Shown here piece by piece: positions 7,985-17,746 of a stretch of 64,000 nt of DNA. Within the stretch, counting starts at the first letter, position 1, and each line of letters begins with the position of its first letter. The position numbers and the translations under genes are program-made. A model generated the notes under the pieces. The model did not search any database. It had not been told where the DNA came from and worked only from the letters and a program-made list of their open reading frames with translations. Origin of the DNA: Neobacillus mesonae (GTDB taxonomy: Bacteria; Bacillota; Bacilli; Paenibacillales; Paenibacillaceae); assembly GCA_023715865.1 (NCBI GenBank), contig JAMBOW010000001.1, positions 1,736,001 through 1,800,000 on the forward strand. Reading direction: 5' to 3'.

Positions 7985-8752
7985 CTATAGATCATCTGTA
8001 TAATTTGTAGTAAATGTATCATACAAAATTTCTTCATCTGGATTATTGCGAAGCTCTATAATAATATCGAAATGATTATAATCATACTCAGACTCCTGAA
8101 CAAAAATATCAGGATGCTCAATTACCTTGGTACTTGGCATATTCATAATTTCCTGGAGCAAATTGTAGTGCTTTTCATTTGATCTTATTGTGCTCACAAT
8201 GCCGTCAATTATAAAAACATTGTTTGGATTCATTTCGTCTTCCGACAGCTGACTTCTAATCGTTTGCCGAAGCAGGGTCGACGAAACAAAAGTCCAGCGC
8301 TTCATAGCACATACGCTGCCAGCAATAATGGATTCGGTCTTACCTACCCGAGGCATCCCGCGTAGCCCGATGACTTGATTTCCTTCCCTTTTAAATACTT
8401 CACCCAAAAAGTCCACCAGCAACCCAAGTTCATCACGGGTAAAGCGAAAAGTCTTACGATCATCCGAATCCCGATCGATATACCTTCCGTGACGTACAGC
8501 CAAAATATCGACTAGACGCGGTGCCCGTAGTGCTGTAACCGTAATATTGTTCACCTTATTGAGCATTTTTCCAAGAAGCTGTATTTTTTCATCGTCGTCA
8601 GACTCAAGAAGCATGCCCCTTGTTTTGCCTTCGACTCCGTTTATTGTCAATATATTCACTTCGAGCATACCCAGCATAGATGCAATATCACCAAGCAGTC
8701 CGGGTCTGTTCTTATGTATTTTATATTCCATATACCACTGTTTGTACTCCAT
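7985..8752 (-). CDS. ymfK: DUF3388 protein with ACT-like domain and P-loop (YmfK)
   Basis: A conserved protein of unknown function, 255 residues, found next to ymfI/ymfJ/rodZ in Bacillales. Residues about 8-75 resemble an ACT ligand-binding domain (HKNRPGLLGDIASMLG then EVNILTINGVEGKTRG). Residues about 125-142 contain a Walker A-type P-loop, GLRGMPRVGKTES, followed by NNVFIIDGI, a possible Walker B. So it is likely a nucleotide-binding, perhaps ligand-regulated, protein; substrate and role cannot be given. The ATG has a GAGGTG site. A promoter candidate lies at 8853-8881, and a terminator separates it from ymfJ. Confidence 0.85.
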   Translation of the reverse strand: MEYKQWYMEYKIHKNRPGLLGDIASMLGMLEVNILTINGVEGKTRGMLLESDDDEKIQLLGKMLNKVNNITVTALRAPRLVDILAVRHGRYIDRDSDDRKTFRFTRDELGLLVDFLGEVFKREGNQVIGLRGMPRVGKTESIIAGSVCAMKRWTFVSSTLLRQTIRSQLSEDEMNPNNVFIIDGIVSTIRSNEKHYNLLQEIMNMPSTKVIEHPDIFVQESEYDYNHFDIIIELRNNPDEEILYDTFTTNYTDDL

Positions 8753-8852
8753 TTAAACACCTCTGAAGCTTATTCCGCATTATTCGACAAGATCCGCCTA
8801 CTTGTTAATTAAAGATATGGCATCTGTCATCCATCAAACATGGGTCTTTCTA

Positions 8853-8881
8853 ATGATATATAAAATAAAAATGAATTACAA
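8853..8881 (-). promoter_or_regulatory. Possible sigma-A promoter of ymfK
   Basis: TTGTAA (8881-8876), 17 bp, then TATCAT (8858-8853), lying after the ymfJ terminator and about 100 bp before the ymfK start. Confidence 0.45.
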
Positions 8882-8902
8882 GAACACGAATGTAACAATT
8901 AG

Positions 8903-8926
8903 AGAAAAGCTCCCTTGCGGGAGCTC
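8903..8926 (-). terminator. Rho-independent terminator after ymfJ
   Basis: Stem AGCTCCC/GGGAGCT with a 4-nt loop (8908-8925), followed by TTTTC on the minus strand; the T tract is short. Confidence 0.75.
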
Positions 8927-8939
8927 TCCTATGCATTAA

Positions 8940-9197
8940 TTATGCATTTTTCTTGGCCAGTTTGACCATAAGCTTTGCGATGGTGCGACGTTCTTCATCA
9001 TCGCCCACATCCCACAATTCTTTCAATGCTCGGTTGGAATGATTTGCCGGATCGACTTTTTCATCGAGGAAATCACCAATCTCAAAGGCCAACTTGTTAA
9101 TGACGTCTTGGCTCATACCCAGTTTTTCGGCTTGTACAACACGCTCACCTAGAAACTTCTTCCATGCATCATAGTTACTCACTACTGTTGACATCAT
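8940..9197 (-). CDS. ymfJ: DUF3243 protein (YmfJ)
   Basis: A small conserved protein of unknown function, 85 residues, in the ymfI-ymfJ-ymfK-rodZ neighbourhood. It is helical and charged with no membrane segment, and contains DAWKKFLGERV, FEIGDFLDEKVDP and ELWDVGDDEERRTIAKLMV, typical of DUF3243. The frame extends to 9221, but AAAGGAGG lies 5 bases before the ATG at 9197 (a second ATG follows at 9194), so the start is one of these two. A terminator follows. Confidence 0.87.
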   Translation of the reverse strand: MMSTVVSNYDAWKKFLGERVVQAEKLGMSQDVINKLAFEIGDFLDEKVDPANHSNRALKELWDVGDDEERRTIAKLMVKLAKKNA

Positions 9198-9295
9198 TAA
9201 ATCCTCCTTTGCACAAAGCATGAGATTTAAAAGTGGGCAGTAGTTAATATGAGCAAATGAAGTTCCTAATATACAGGTTGATTATATAAAGATCA

Positions 9296-10066
9296 TTAAG
9301 TCAACCAGCCGCCATTCGGAGAAATCACCTGGCCATTAATATAGCCTGATTCTGGCAGGGCCAAAAAGTAAACCAGTGATGAAATCTCATCAGGCTTTGC
9401 CAGCCTTCCTGCAGGTATTTCCTCTTCAATCGACTTAAGTTCATCTGCATCAAAGGATTGCATCATCTCGGTCTCCACGGCCCCTGGAGCCACTGCATTT
9501 ACTGTGACGCCGGAAGGAGCAAGCTCCTTCGCAAGCGCCTTGGTAAAAGCATTAATTCCGCCTTTGGTTGTGGAGTACAGTACCTCACAAGAAGCACCTG
9601 ATATGCCCCAGATGGATGAAACATTAATAATTCGCCCGTACCGCTGAGAGATCATGTGAGGCATAAACAATTGAGTGCACAAAAAGACACCCTTTAAATT
9701 GACCGCCATTACGGAATCCCATTCTTCTTCCGTAACATCACTCAAAAGTCCATAATGGCTTACACCTGCATTATTTACAAGGATATCCGGCAGCATATTA
9801 TGATGCTCCAGCTTCTCATACATTCTTTCGAGCTGTTCCTTGCTGCGCAAATCAGCCGATACGGTCATAATTTTTCCGCCATGGTCCATACATCGTCTTG
9901 CGACTTCATTTGCCGCCTCGTGGGAGTTCATGTAATGAATCACCACATTCATTCCAATACCAGCAAATCTCTCGGCGATCGAAGCTCCAATTCCCCTGCT
10001 TGCTCCCGTAACCAGAACCGTTGTTTCAAGAATAGGCTTCATAAAGGATCCGGTTTCTCTCTCCAT
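9296..10066 (-). CDS. ymfI: SDR-family oxidoreductase (YmfI, FabG-like)
   Basis: A short-chain dehydrogenase/reductase of 256 residues. Seen: the NADP-binding TGASRGIG (about 20-27), LVNNAG, a catalytic Ser in the INVSSIWG region, YSTTKGG with the catalytic Tyr and Lys, and APGAVETEM. B. subtilis YmfI is needed to finish the 5-aminopentanol modification of elongation factor P, so the same role is likely by family and position; FabG-like activity cannot be excluded. Its ATG overlaps the ymfH stop (TAATG), so the two are translationally linked. A later ATG at 10042 is possible. Confidence 0.88.
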   Translation of the reverse strand: MERETGSFMKPILETTVLVTGASRGIGASIAERFAGIGMNVVIHYMNSHEAANEVARRCMDHGGKIMTVSADLRSKEQLERMYEKLEHHNMLPDILVNNAGVSHYGLLSDVTEEEWDSVMAVNLKGVFLCTQLFMPHMISQRYGRIINVSSIWGISGASCEVLYSTTKGGINAFTKALAKELAPSGVTVNAVAPGAVETEMMQSFDADELKSIEEEIPAGRLAKPDEISSLVYFLALPESGYINGQVISPNGGWLT

Positions 10067-11346
10067 TAAGGGCTCACCACCAATGAAACGGCTAGCTGAT
10101 CCCAGTTTACATGTTCTTGTAGACGACGGTTTACATCCTCAAGCGTAATCGATTCATAGATCGGGAGTACACGGAATAGATCCCCGCCTCTAAATTGATA
10201 TCGTGTAAACTCATGGGCAATGCTTTCCGGGGAATTTAACATCCGAAGGTAACCGCCCATCTTCTTTTTACGGGTTCTTTCAAAATGACTCGCATCAAAG
10301 CCTTTCTTCTGAATCGCTTCCACTTCCGTACGAACACGGCTTAACAGCAGATCCGGATCTTTAGTGTCGCCGCCAATCGCAGAGAAGCGATATTGCGGAG
10401 AACTGTTATATTCATGCCCGAATCCATCAGAGATCAAATCCTCATCATACAGCTTTTGATAAAGCTCTGTACTTGAGCCAAATAACAAATCCATCATAAG
10501 TCTTGTTGTTAGATCCTCGCGAAGGAGGTCCTCACCGCTTAAGCCTTTCGTCTCCTCCTTAAAGCCAAACAAGCATTTAGGAAGGGAAACAGCGAGCCTT
10601 GCTTCTCTTCGCTTCTCTCCAACTTGAGCTGGTTCTTTTTCGAAGAGACGCTCTATCTTACCTTGTTTGTCATAGTTCTTCTTCTCTTGATTTTCCCGAA
10701 CCAGGTTGATGACCTCAGCCGGATCAACGCCACCCACAACAAATAGAAGCATATTGCTTGGATGATAAAATGCATTATAGCAGTCATACAAAGTCTCTTT
10801 TGTAATCGTGCTGATGGATTCTACCGTCCCAGCAATATCAATGCGTACCGGGTGTTTTTGGAACATAGCCTCAATTAGCCCGAAATAGACGCGCCAATCC
10901 GGATTATCCTGATACATATTGATTTCCTGACCAATAATCCCTTTTTCTTTGTCTACATTTTGATCTGTAAAGTAAGGATTCTGCACAAAATTAATCAAGG
11001 TCTCTAAATTCTTGTTAACATTCTCCGTTGCAGAAAACAGATATACCGTTTGATCGAAGCTTGTGAAGGCATTCGCCGAAGCTCCGTTGGAAGCAAATGT
11101 CGCGAAGATATCACCCTCCGGCTCCTCAAACATTTTATGCTCCAAAAAATGGGCGATTCCGTCGGGTACCTGCTGCTCCTGCTTGCCTTCTACTCTAAAA
11201 TGATTGTCCACAGACCCAAACTTTGTAGCAAATGTTGCGTAGGTCTTTTTGAAGCCCGGCTTCGGCAGTACATATACGGAAAGTCCGTTATCCATTACTT
11301 CATAATACAAGGTTTCCTGTAGGTGTTCATATTGTATGCTCTCCAC
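10066..11346 (-). CDS. ymfH: M16-family metallopeptidase with intact HxxEH (YmfH)
   Basis: An insulinase/pitrilysin-type zinc peptidase, 426 residues. The inverted zinc motif HFLEH is present (GIAHFLEHKMFEEPEG), with the downstream Glu region NMYQDNPDWRVYFG. It is the catalytic-looking partner of ymfF, which lacks the motif, as in two-subunit M16B peptidases. The start is GTG at 11346 with AAGGGGGA at good spacing. It lies 3 bases after ymfF and overlaps ymfI by one base, so ymfF-ymfH-ymfI form an operon. The substrate is unknown. Confidence 0.9.
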   Translation of the reverse strand: MESIQYEHLQETLYYEVMDNGLSVYVLPKPGFKKTYATFATKFGSVDNHFRVEGKQEQQVPDGIAHFLEHKMFEEPEGDIFATFASNGASANAFTSFDQTVYLFSATENVNKNLETLINFVQNPYFTDQNVDKEKGIIGQEINMYQDNPDWRVYFGLIEAMFQKHPVRIDIAGTVESISTITKETLYDCYNAFYHPSNMLLFVVGGVDPAEVINLVRENQEKKNYDKQGKIERLFEKEPAQVGEKRREARLAVSLPKCLFGFKEETKGLSGEDLLREDLTTRLMMDLLFGSSTELYQKLYDEDLISDGFGHEYNSSPQYRFSAIGGDTKDPDLLLSRVRTEVEAIQKKGFDASHFERTRKKKMGGYLRMLNSPESIAHEFTRYQFRGGDLFRVLPIYESITLEDVNRRLQEHVNWDQLAVSLVVSP

Positions 11347-11349
11347 CGG

Positions 11350-12630
11350 TCATTCCCCCTTCTGATCTCTCAAAAAATAAATCGTATCCAACTGGAACGT
11401 ATCCGCTGCCTTCTGTACATCCGCTTTAGTCAAAGCTTCTACTTGTTCAAGCAGCTCCTGTGTAGTGCGTTCCTTGCCGGATAGCTGCCGGTTAAAGTCA
11501 TAGGAAATCATTTCGAATGCAGAATCCTGGATTTCTTTAAGCAGGTTTCGGATCATCGCTTTTGTCTGATTCAGCTCAAGGTCGGTGATAATGCCTTGCT
11601 TCAGATCCGAAAGCTGCTGCTGAATGATTTCTACTGCTTTTTCGTAATTCGGGATTTCAACACCTGATTGAATGGTAGCTATCCCTTTGTGTCCGTCATA
11701 TCTGGATGAGGCGTAATAAGCTAAACTATGCTTTTCACGGACATTTACAAACAGCTTGGAATGAGGGTATCCGCCCAAAATTCCGTTGTACATTAGGGCT
11801 GAAGCATACCTCTCATCACCGTATGTAATCGAAGTCCGAAGGCCCATGTTCAGCTTGCCCTGGCTTACATTCAATTTTTCCACTACGGTTTGTACGTCTC
11901 GATGCACACGTTGACTTACCTCTGTCTTATACTCGAAAGAATGATCACGCTTCAGGTGAAAGTACTTCTCAACGAGTTTTTCGACTTCTTCCAACGTGGT
12001 ATCGCCTACGACATACAAGTCCATGCCGGCATTGCTGATCCACTGTTCATAGGAAGTGTACAAATTCTCAGCATTGATATGCTCCAGGTCCTTGCGCTCT
12101 CCTAGCGGATGCAAACGATAAGGTTCATTTTTGCACATTTCTTCGATACAACGCTCGGCTGCATATCTCATTTTATCGTTCACGATCGACTCTAGCCGCT
12201 TGCGAACCGTTTCTCTCTCTGCTTGAACATAAGAAGATCGAAAATGATTGTTCTCTCGTGCTGGATTCGTCACGACCTCACCGAGGAATGAGAAGGAACG
12301 ATCGAGCAGACTCTCATTGCTCTGCACGAACGAATCATTAATCGTATCCATTCGGAATTGAATGATCTGATGATCTCCTCTTTTATATACATCAAAGCCG
12401 AATCCAGCACCGTACAGCTCCTCGAGCTGTTCTCTAAATTGAATGGTCTCTGGGTAAGACTGCGTTCCTCTGCGAAGTACAAATGGAATCAGCGCTGTGC
12501 TTGTAACAGTCTCTTCTTTAAGAGGCGTCCCCACATACAGGGATATGGCAAACGTCTTAAAGCGATTGGTAGGCAGTACGTGAATGCGGATATTCTCTTT
12601 GCTGCCACGTTCGAATCCTGTTTTAGTCAA
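11350..12630 (-). CDS. ymfF: M16-family peptidase-like protein lacking HxxEH (YmfF)
   Basis: Belongs to the M16 peptidase family by its overall pattern (FVLRRGTQSYPETIQFREQLEELYG, GILGGYPHSKLFVNVREK, LAYYASSRYDG), but the zinc-binding HxxEH is absent at the position where ymfH has it, so it is probably the non-catalytic subunit. The frame runs to a TTG at 12741 with no ribosome site. I choose the TTG at 12630, preceded by AAAAGGGG, giving 426 residues, the same length as ymfH. It is the first gene of the ymfF-H-I operon. Confidence 0.87.
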   Translation of the reverse strand: MTKTGFERGSKENIRIHVLPTNRFKTFAISLYVGTPLKEETVTSTALIPFVLRRGTQSYPETIQFREQLEELYGAGFGFDVYKRGDHQIIQFRMDTINDSFVQSNESLLDRSFSFLGEVVTNPARENNHFRSSYVQAERETVRKRLESIVNDKMRYAAERCIEEMCKNEPYRLHPLGERKDLEHINAENLYTSYEQWISNAGMDLYVVGDTTLEEVEKLVEKYFHLKRDHSFEYKTEVSQRVHRDVQTVVEKLNVSQGKLNMGLRTSITYGDERYASALMYNGILGGYPHSKLFVNVREKHSLAYYASSRYDGHKGIATIQSGVEIPNYEKAVEIIQQQLSDLKQGIITDLELNQTKAMIRNLLKEIQDSAFEMISYDFNRQLSGKERTTQELLEQVEALTKADVQKAADTFQLDTIYFLRDQKGE

Positions 12631-12793
12631 GTTCCAAAACCCCTTTTCGACGTCATAATTTACATGATTTTTCCTTATGTCTATCCATTCTAACCCATCC
12701 AAAAGCACAGAAGCAACCGGAGGACATGCCGCCGATTGCAAGGTGTGCTCATGTAAGTTGTATGGTGCGGTTCAGACCTTCCCATTGTATAAC

Positions 12794-13639
12794 TTACATA
12801 CAGAATATATGCTGACCAATTGTTTTAACTTGCTGTCTGGTCCAAATCCAAGGCGAGGTAGCCGTTTTAGGGTTGAAATAATACAAGCACCCTCCTGTTG
12901 GATCCCAGCCGTCAATCGCCTGTAATACAGCTTTTCTAGCCGTTTCATTCGGCTCCAAATAAATTTGGCCGTCAGCTACCGCCGTAAAGGCTCTTGGTTC
13001 AAATATAACGCCAGAAGGTGTATCAGGAAATTGCGGCGCTCTAACCCGATTTAGAATAACAGCAGCGACTGCAACTTGTCCTTCAAAAGGCTCACCGCGT
13101 GCTTCGCCATACACCGCATTAGCCATAAGTTTGATTTCATTCGCTGTCAGGCCGAGTGAGTTGTTGCTGCCCATGCCGTCCTCTTTGCCTCCGGCATTAT
13201 TGCCTTGCCCTTTGTTTCCTCCGCCCTGGCCTTGGCCTCCGGAATAGGCTAGCCCTGGTCCTGGCTCCGTCGGATGCCAATCTTTAGTCGCCTTATACAG
13301 CTTCAGCTTTGTGTTCGCGCCGACGACTCCATCCGCCTTCATACCAAATTCGGATTGAAACCATTTTACGGAGCCCAGTGTCTTTGGACCAAAATCACTG
13401 TCGACCTTACCATAATAATAACCTAAATATTTGAGACGGCCCTGCAGTTCATACACATCTTTTCCGGAAGAGCCGTATCTGACTTCATTTTGACTAAAAG
13501 TAGGTACTGCCTCGGCTTCCTGCTGGATCTTGGATTCAGCTGCTTGTGGTATTTCATTATCCGTCTTCATCAGAAGACGGTATGAAGTCGCTGTTATCAA
13601 GATAATGCCGGCAAGAATCCATAGATTAATTTTTCGCAT
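12794..13639 (-). CDS. sleB: Spore cortex-lytic enzyme SleB
   Basis: SleB is a lytic transglycosylase stored in the spore that digests cortex peptidoglycan during germination. Seen: an N-terminal membrane or signal segment (about 5-22), a peptidoglycan-binding domain (about 50-115, with YGSSGKDVYELQGRLKYLGYY), a Gly/Asn-rich linker (about 130-160), and the Hydrolase_2 catalytic domain (about 165-281, with AVYGEARGEPFEGQVAVAAV holding the catalytic Glu). Length 281 is typical. A very good sigma-G promoter lies at 13684-13713, in line with forespore expression. B. subtilis has sleB elsewhere, so this placement beside spoIIIE is a local difference. Confidence 0.93.
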   Translation of the reverse strand: MRKINLWILAGIILITATSYRLLMKTDNEIPQAAESKIQQEAEAVPTFSQNEVRYGSSGKDVYELQGRLKYLGYYYGKVDSDFGPKTLGSVKWFQSEFGMKADGVVGANTKLKLYKATKDWHPTEPGPGLAYSGGQGQGGGNKGQGNNAGGKEDGMGSNNSLGLTANEIKLMANAVYGEARGEPFEGQVAVAAVILNRVRAPQFPDTPSGVIFEPRAFTAVADGQIYLEPNETARKAVLQAIDGWDPTGGCLYYFNPKTATSPWIWTRQQVKTIGQHIFCM

Positions 13640-13683
13640 GAGTAGAATCTACCTTTCTTTAATGTTCTCTTGATGGCTACAAT

Positions 13684-13713
13684 TATTATGTTTAGCATTT
13701 ATTGTTCCTATGC
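13684..13713 (-). promoter_or_regulatory. Sigma-G promoter of sleB
   Basis: On the minus strand GCATA (13713-13709) is followed after 18 bp by CATAATA (13690-13684), which fits the forespore sigma-G consensus GMATR-N18-CATNHTA at every defined position. It lies about 45 bp before the sleB ATG. Confidence 0.75.
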
Positions 13714-13765
13714 ACTATGTGCCGACATCAAAAACTTGTAAAAGGATGGAAAATACAACACACAT

Positions 13766-13806
13766 ACAAAAAAGAAGCCTTTACTCTTAATTAGAGTAAG
13801 GCTCCT
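13766..13806 (-). terminator. Rho-independent terminator after spoIIIE
   Basis: A stem of about 11 bp with a one-base bulge (13776-13788 with 13793-13803) is followed by TTCTTTTTTG on the minus strand. Confidence 0.85.
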
Positions 13807-13823
13807 TATAAAATTAATTGAAT

Positions 13824-16490
13824 TTATGAGCTTATGTTACTGGCTTGATATTGTTCGATCGAAACAAGCACCTCACGAGGCTTACTTCCTTCATAAGGAC
13901 CAATAACACCTCTCGCCTCCATGGAATCAATCAACCTGGCTGCACGGGTATATCCTACACGCATACGGCGTTGAAGCAAGGAAACGGAGGCTTGTTTGGC
14001 CTCAAGAATAATTTGAACAGCCTGGTCATACAATTCATCTTGTACCTCTTCAGTTTGCTGAACCGAATCGTCAACCTCAGGCACAAGAGACTCATCGTAT
14101 TCAGCTTCCGCTTGATTACTTACGTAATGGACAATGTTCTCAACCTCTTGATCGTTCATAAAGGCACCCTGTACCCGAACAGGTTTGGATGAACCCATAG
14201 GCATGAAGAGCATATCGCCTCGACCGAGCAGCTTCTCTGCTCCGCCCATATCCAGTATCGTTCTTGAGTCTACCTGAGATGACACGCCAAAAGCGATCCG
14301 AGAAGGAATATTGGCTTTGATGACACCTGTAATAACATCAACAGACGGACGCTGAGTGGCAATAATAAGATGAATGCCTGCCGCCCGAGCCATCTGTGCA
14401 AGTCTCGCAATAGCATCTTCAACATCATTAGCAGCGACCATCATCAAATCCGCAAGCTCATCAACAATTACAACGATGTAAGGAAGCACCGCAGCCGGAT
14501 TATCCTTCATCAGATTGTTATACCCTTCAACATTGCGAGCACCCGATTTGGAGAACAGCTCGTACCGTTTCTCCATCTCTACGACGATTTTCTTAAGTGC
14601 AAGCGAGGCACGCTTCGGATCTGTAACAACAGGTGCAAGCAGATGGGGAATTCCATTATAAACATTCAGCTCGACCATCTTAGGATCGACCATTAAGAAC
14701 TTGACCTCGGAAGGCTTAGCCTTATACAAAATGCTCGTGATGATCCCGTTAATACATACGGATTTACCAGACCCTGTTGCACCTGCGACAAGCAAATGGG
14801 GCATTCTCGCCAAGTTTCCGACAATGGTTTGTCCGGAAATATCCCGTCCAAAAGCAATAGACAGTTTGGATTCGGCATCCTGAAAAGTAGAGGTCTCCAT
14901 GACTTCCCTCATCGTAACAAGCGACACCTCTCCGTTTGGTACCTCGATACCAATCGCAGATTTCCCGGGAATCGGCGCTTCCATCCGAATATCTTTAGCA
15001 GCGAGTGCCAAAGCAATATCATCCGTTAAGCTGACAATCCTGCTCACTTTAACACCGATGTCGGGCTGAATTTCATAACGGGTTACTGCAGGTCCTCGAA
15101 CGACTTCCAGCACTTTCGCTCTTACACCAAAGCTTTCCAGTGTGGCCTCAAGCTTTCTGGCCGTTTGTTTATAGTCGTTCTGATCTCCTCCCTTGCCATT
15201 GTTGTTTGGTTTAGACAACAATCGGAAAGGTGGAAGCTTGTAGGGCTTGGGAGGTTTCGGTGGAGGCTTCTGCTCCCCGGCTCCTTCCCCAGAGACTGCG
15301 CCTGCTTCTGCGTTTACAGTAGATCCGGTTTGATCAGGAGTAAGCTCTGTACTTTCCAGGTCAGCAGCACCATCAGCATGGACAGGAAGATCTGCTTCCA
15401 TCCCGTGTTCATGCTCGGTATGCTTCTCCACATGAGAGTCGTATGCGTCGTCAAGATCATCCTCCAGTTCACTTCCCTCACTGCGTACATTCTCAAAAAA
15501 GTCGCGGATAATCGGGGAAGGAGCACTGCCGGTATCCTTCTGGTAGGCTGGGGCAAAGTCTGTATCTACGGGATCTTCATGCCATGGAACTTGATTTGAG
15601 CCTACAGATTCCCCATAAATAACGGCTCCCTGCCCATCTAATTCTTCCTCATCCCTATCCATAGAATCATTACGGGATGTACTCTTCCCACTGGCATTGC
15701 CAAACAGCTGAAACAATAATGGCACCTTTTTTCTTGAAGGTGAGATTGCTGCATCTTCACTTTCCTCATCATCGTCCTCCTCCTCATGAGCAGGAACGAT
15801 TTTAGGCTTCTGTTTCGTTTGGCTTCGATTATTTCGGACAGCAGCTTTTCTTGATGCCTTCCATTTTTTGATCATCGATTTTCCTGTCCTAAGAACTCGG
15901 GTCCTGAAAATACGGATCAAATCAACATATGATAGGTTCGTAATCAGCATAAAGCTGATAACAAACATAACGATCATCATCAAGTTGGCTCCCAGACTTC
16001 CGAACAACCATAATAAAACAGCAAATTCAACTGCGCCTGAATACCCGCCGCTGATGTCCTTACCAAGCATTGAAGCATTACTGGACTCATCAGGTCTTAA
16101 CAGCTCTGTCTGCAAATCGATATGTATTTGAGACATAACACCGGCAGAATTCAGTTCACCGATAGGACTCAGCTTCTGTTCCATGGCCGATATCGTGCTC
16201 ATTAAAGTTAATGCAAGAACTAACAAGAGAACTCCCGTTTTTCGATGGTTCCACCCTGATGGCCATTTACGATGAATCATCACCATTAAACCGTAATAGA
16301 TTCCGATAAGCGGAATGACAAAGTAAAACTTGCCGAGCAGAAGTCCAAACATTTTGGACAAAGAGCGCCCTACAGTGGCTTCACCCGATAGAGCAATCAC
16401 TGAAAGGGTAATTAATACGATGCCGTAAATCTCATATTTAAGAACCCCTCCCAGGGCTGCTCTTTTTTTCTTTTTCTTTCTTCTGGCCAA
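13824..16490 (-). CDS. spoIIIE: DNA translocase SpoIIIE/FtsK
   Basis: A membrane-anchored hexameric ATPase that pumps chromosomal DNA through the division or sporulation septum. Seen: a very basic N-terminus (ARRKKKKKR), several membrane helices within residues 15-190, a long acidic linker (about 215-420), the RecA-like motor with Walker [10 protein letters not shown] (about 569-577) and Walker [11 protein letters not shown] (about 673), and a C-terminal winged-helix gamma domain that reads SRS/KOPS sequences (about 825-885). The upstream GTG at 16499 lies inside the GGAGGTGA ribosome site, so the TTG at 16490, five bases after that site, is the start (888 residues). Position next to tepA/ylzJ matches B. 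subtilis spoIIIE rather than sftA. Confidence 0.95.
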   Translation of the reverse strand: MARRKKKKKRAALGGVLKYEIYGIVLITLSVIALSGEATVGRSLSKMFGLLLGKFYFVIPLIGIYYGLMVMIHRKWPSGWNHRKTGVLLLVLALTLMSTISAMEQKLSPIGELNSAGVMSQIHIDLQTELLRPDESSNASMLGKDISGGYSGAVEFAVLLWLFGSLGANLMMIVMFVISFMLITNLSYVDLIRIFRTRVLRTGKSMIKKWKASRKAAVRNNRSQTKQKPKIVPAHEEEDDDEESEDAAISPSRKKVPLLFQLFGNASGKSTSRNDSMDRDEEELDGQGAVIYGESVGSNQVPWHEDPVDTDFAPAYQKDTGSAPSPIIRDFFENVRSEGSELEDDLDDAYDSHVEKHTEHEHGMEADLPVHADGAADLESTELTPDQTGSTVNAEAGAVSGEGAGEQKPPPKPPKPYKLPPFRLLSKPNNNGKGGDQNDYKQTARKLEATLESFGVRAKVLEVVRGPAVTRYEIQPDIGVKVSRIVSLTDDIALALAAKDIRMEAPIPGKSAIGIEVPNGEVSLVTMREVMETSTFQDAESKLSIAFGRDISGQTIVGNLARMPHLLVAGATGSGKSVCINGIITSILYKAKPSEVKFLMVDPKMVELNVYNGIPHLLAPVVTDPKRASLALKKIVVEMEKRYELFSKSGARNVEGYNNLMKDNPAAVLPYIVVIVDELADLMMVAANDVEDAIARLAQMARAAGIHLIIATQRPSVDVITGVIKANIPSRIAFGVSSQVDSRTILDMGGAEKLLGRGDMLFMPMGSSKPVRVQGAFMNDQEVENIVHYVSNQAEAEYDESLVPEVDDSVQQTEEVQDELYDQAVQIILEAKQASVSLLQRRMRVGYTRAARLIDSMEARGVIGPYEGSKPREVLVSIEQYQASNISS

Positions 16491-16589
16491 GAAGGTCACC
16501 TCCAGAAGAATATTATACCATAAGTATACATCCGTACATATGTTCTTTTTCGTCGAATTGTGGATGTATGCGTTCAGCCCGTGTTAGAG

Positions 16590-16808
16590 CTAGTTAGTAT
16601 ACAAAGGGATTTCACTTCCTGGTGAATAGCCGGGATCTAAGTAGTCATAGAGACCGCCATTCACTAGTCTTACGATAACCCCTGTTCGCTCATTTACAGG
16701 CATGACCTGCAGTATACGGCCATCTACCTGCAGTTCAACCAAGGAAGGCTGCTCCTTCCACATTCCTTCCCAAACTTGCTCCATAGACATTACCGTATAT
16801 AAGGTCAT
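16590..16808 (-). CDS. ylzJ: YlzJ-like small protein
   Basis: 72 residues, function unknown, conserved just downstream of the ClpP-like tepA gene in Bacillales. It has the family's [14 protein letters not shown] and [15 protein letters not shown] pattern and no membrane segment. Its ATG overlaps the tepA stop by four bases (ATGA), indicating translational coupling. Confidence 0.85.
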   Translation of the reverse strand: MTLYTVMSMEQVWEGMWKEQPSLVELQVDGRILQVMPVNERTGVIVRLVNGGLYDYLDPGYSPGSEIPLYTN

Positions 16809-17575
16809 TGTGTTAATCCCCCAGAAGCCCGAATATCCTTTTTGGCCAGTATTAAACGATTGAGCTCCGTAATGGCATTTCCAATTCCGCCTACTGCATC
16901 CATGAGCCCATATTCCACAGCGTCTGCCCCTGCTACTGCAGTTCCAATATCCCGATTCAATTCGCCTGTCTTAAACATGAGGTTTTTAAAGTCATCCTCA
17001 GATATACGGGAATGTGAGGTTACAAAACGAACAACCCGCTCCTGCATTTTCTCCATATATTCAAACGTTTGAGGGACACCAATAAATAACCCGCTCATTC
17101 GAATCGGGTGAATCGTCATTGTTGCACTCTCTGCAATAATGGAATAGGTGCTGCTAACAGCAATCGGAACACCGATACTATGCCCTCCACCGATAACTAC
17201 GGTGACCGTTGGTTTGGTCATGGAAGCTATCATCTCAGCTATGGCAAGTCCAGCTTCTACATCTCCTCCAACCGTATTCAATATGATCAGAATCCCTTCA
17301 ATTCTAGGATTTTGTTCGGCTGCGACCAGTTGTGGAATGATATGTTCGTATTTCGTCGTTTTGTTTTGAGGCGGCAGTATCAGATGCCCTTCAATCTGAC
17401 CAATAATCGTCATACAAAAAATGTTCGATTCGCCTGAAGGAACCGTAGTTTGACCAAGCTCTTGAATCGTATTCACTACCGGATTCGTCTTAGGCTGCTG
17501 CTCAGGCGGCTGAAGAGGCGCATCATTTTTCGCTTTTGTACCCTGCTCATCATTAGTAAAAAAGGGGGTTGTCAT
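16805..17575 (-). CDS. tepA: ClpP-fold serine protease-like protein TepA
   Basis: Member of the ClpP/crotonase-fold family, named translocation-enhancing protein in B. subtilis. Seen: [19 protein letters not shown] (ClpP-type substrate loop), [14 protein letters not shown] around the nucleophile Ser position, and TIHPIRMSG with the His. A Pro/Gln-rich N-terminal extension of about 45 residues precedes the domain. The frame extends to 17650, but the ATG at 17575 has AAAGGAAGTG and starts MTTPFF, so I choose it (256 residues). It overlaps ylzJ by four bases. Substrates and need for Clp ATPases are not known from sequence. Confidence 0.88.
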   Translation of the reverse strand: MTTPFFTNDEQGTKAKNDAPLQPPEQQPKTNPVVNTIQELGQTTVPSGESNIFCMTIIGQIEGHLILPPQNKTTKYEHIIPQLVAAEQNPRIEGILIILNTVGGDVEAGLAIAEMIASMTKPTVTVVIGGGHSIGVPIAVSSTYSIIAESATMTIHPIRMSGLFIGVPQTFEYMEKMQERVVRFVTSHSRISEDDFKNLMFKTGELNRDIGTAVAGADAVEYGLMDAVGGIGNAITELNRLILAKKDIRASGGLTQ

Positions 17576-17649
17576 TACTTCACACTTCCTTTGTAAGTAA
17601 GATTTGTCGCATTTGGTTATTATGACAAACCAGCGTCTGATCTTATTCA

Positions 17650-17711
17650 CAAAAAAGCCTCTTCTGTACCAACAAGTAACCGTCCAATATTACTTGTTGG
17701 GAGAAGAGGCG
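17650..17711 (-). terminator. Large rho-independent terminator after rnjB
   Basis: A two-part stem, GCCTCTTCT/AGAAGAGGC (17657-17665 with 17702-17710) enclosing AACAAGTAA/TTACTTGTT, is followed by six T on the minus strand. Confidence 0.92.
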
Positions 17712-17746
17712 ACTGTGTGCCTTCATATCAAGTTAATGTTCAATAA

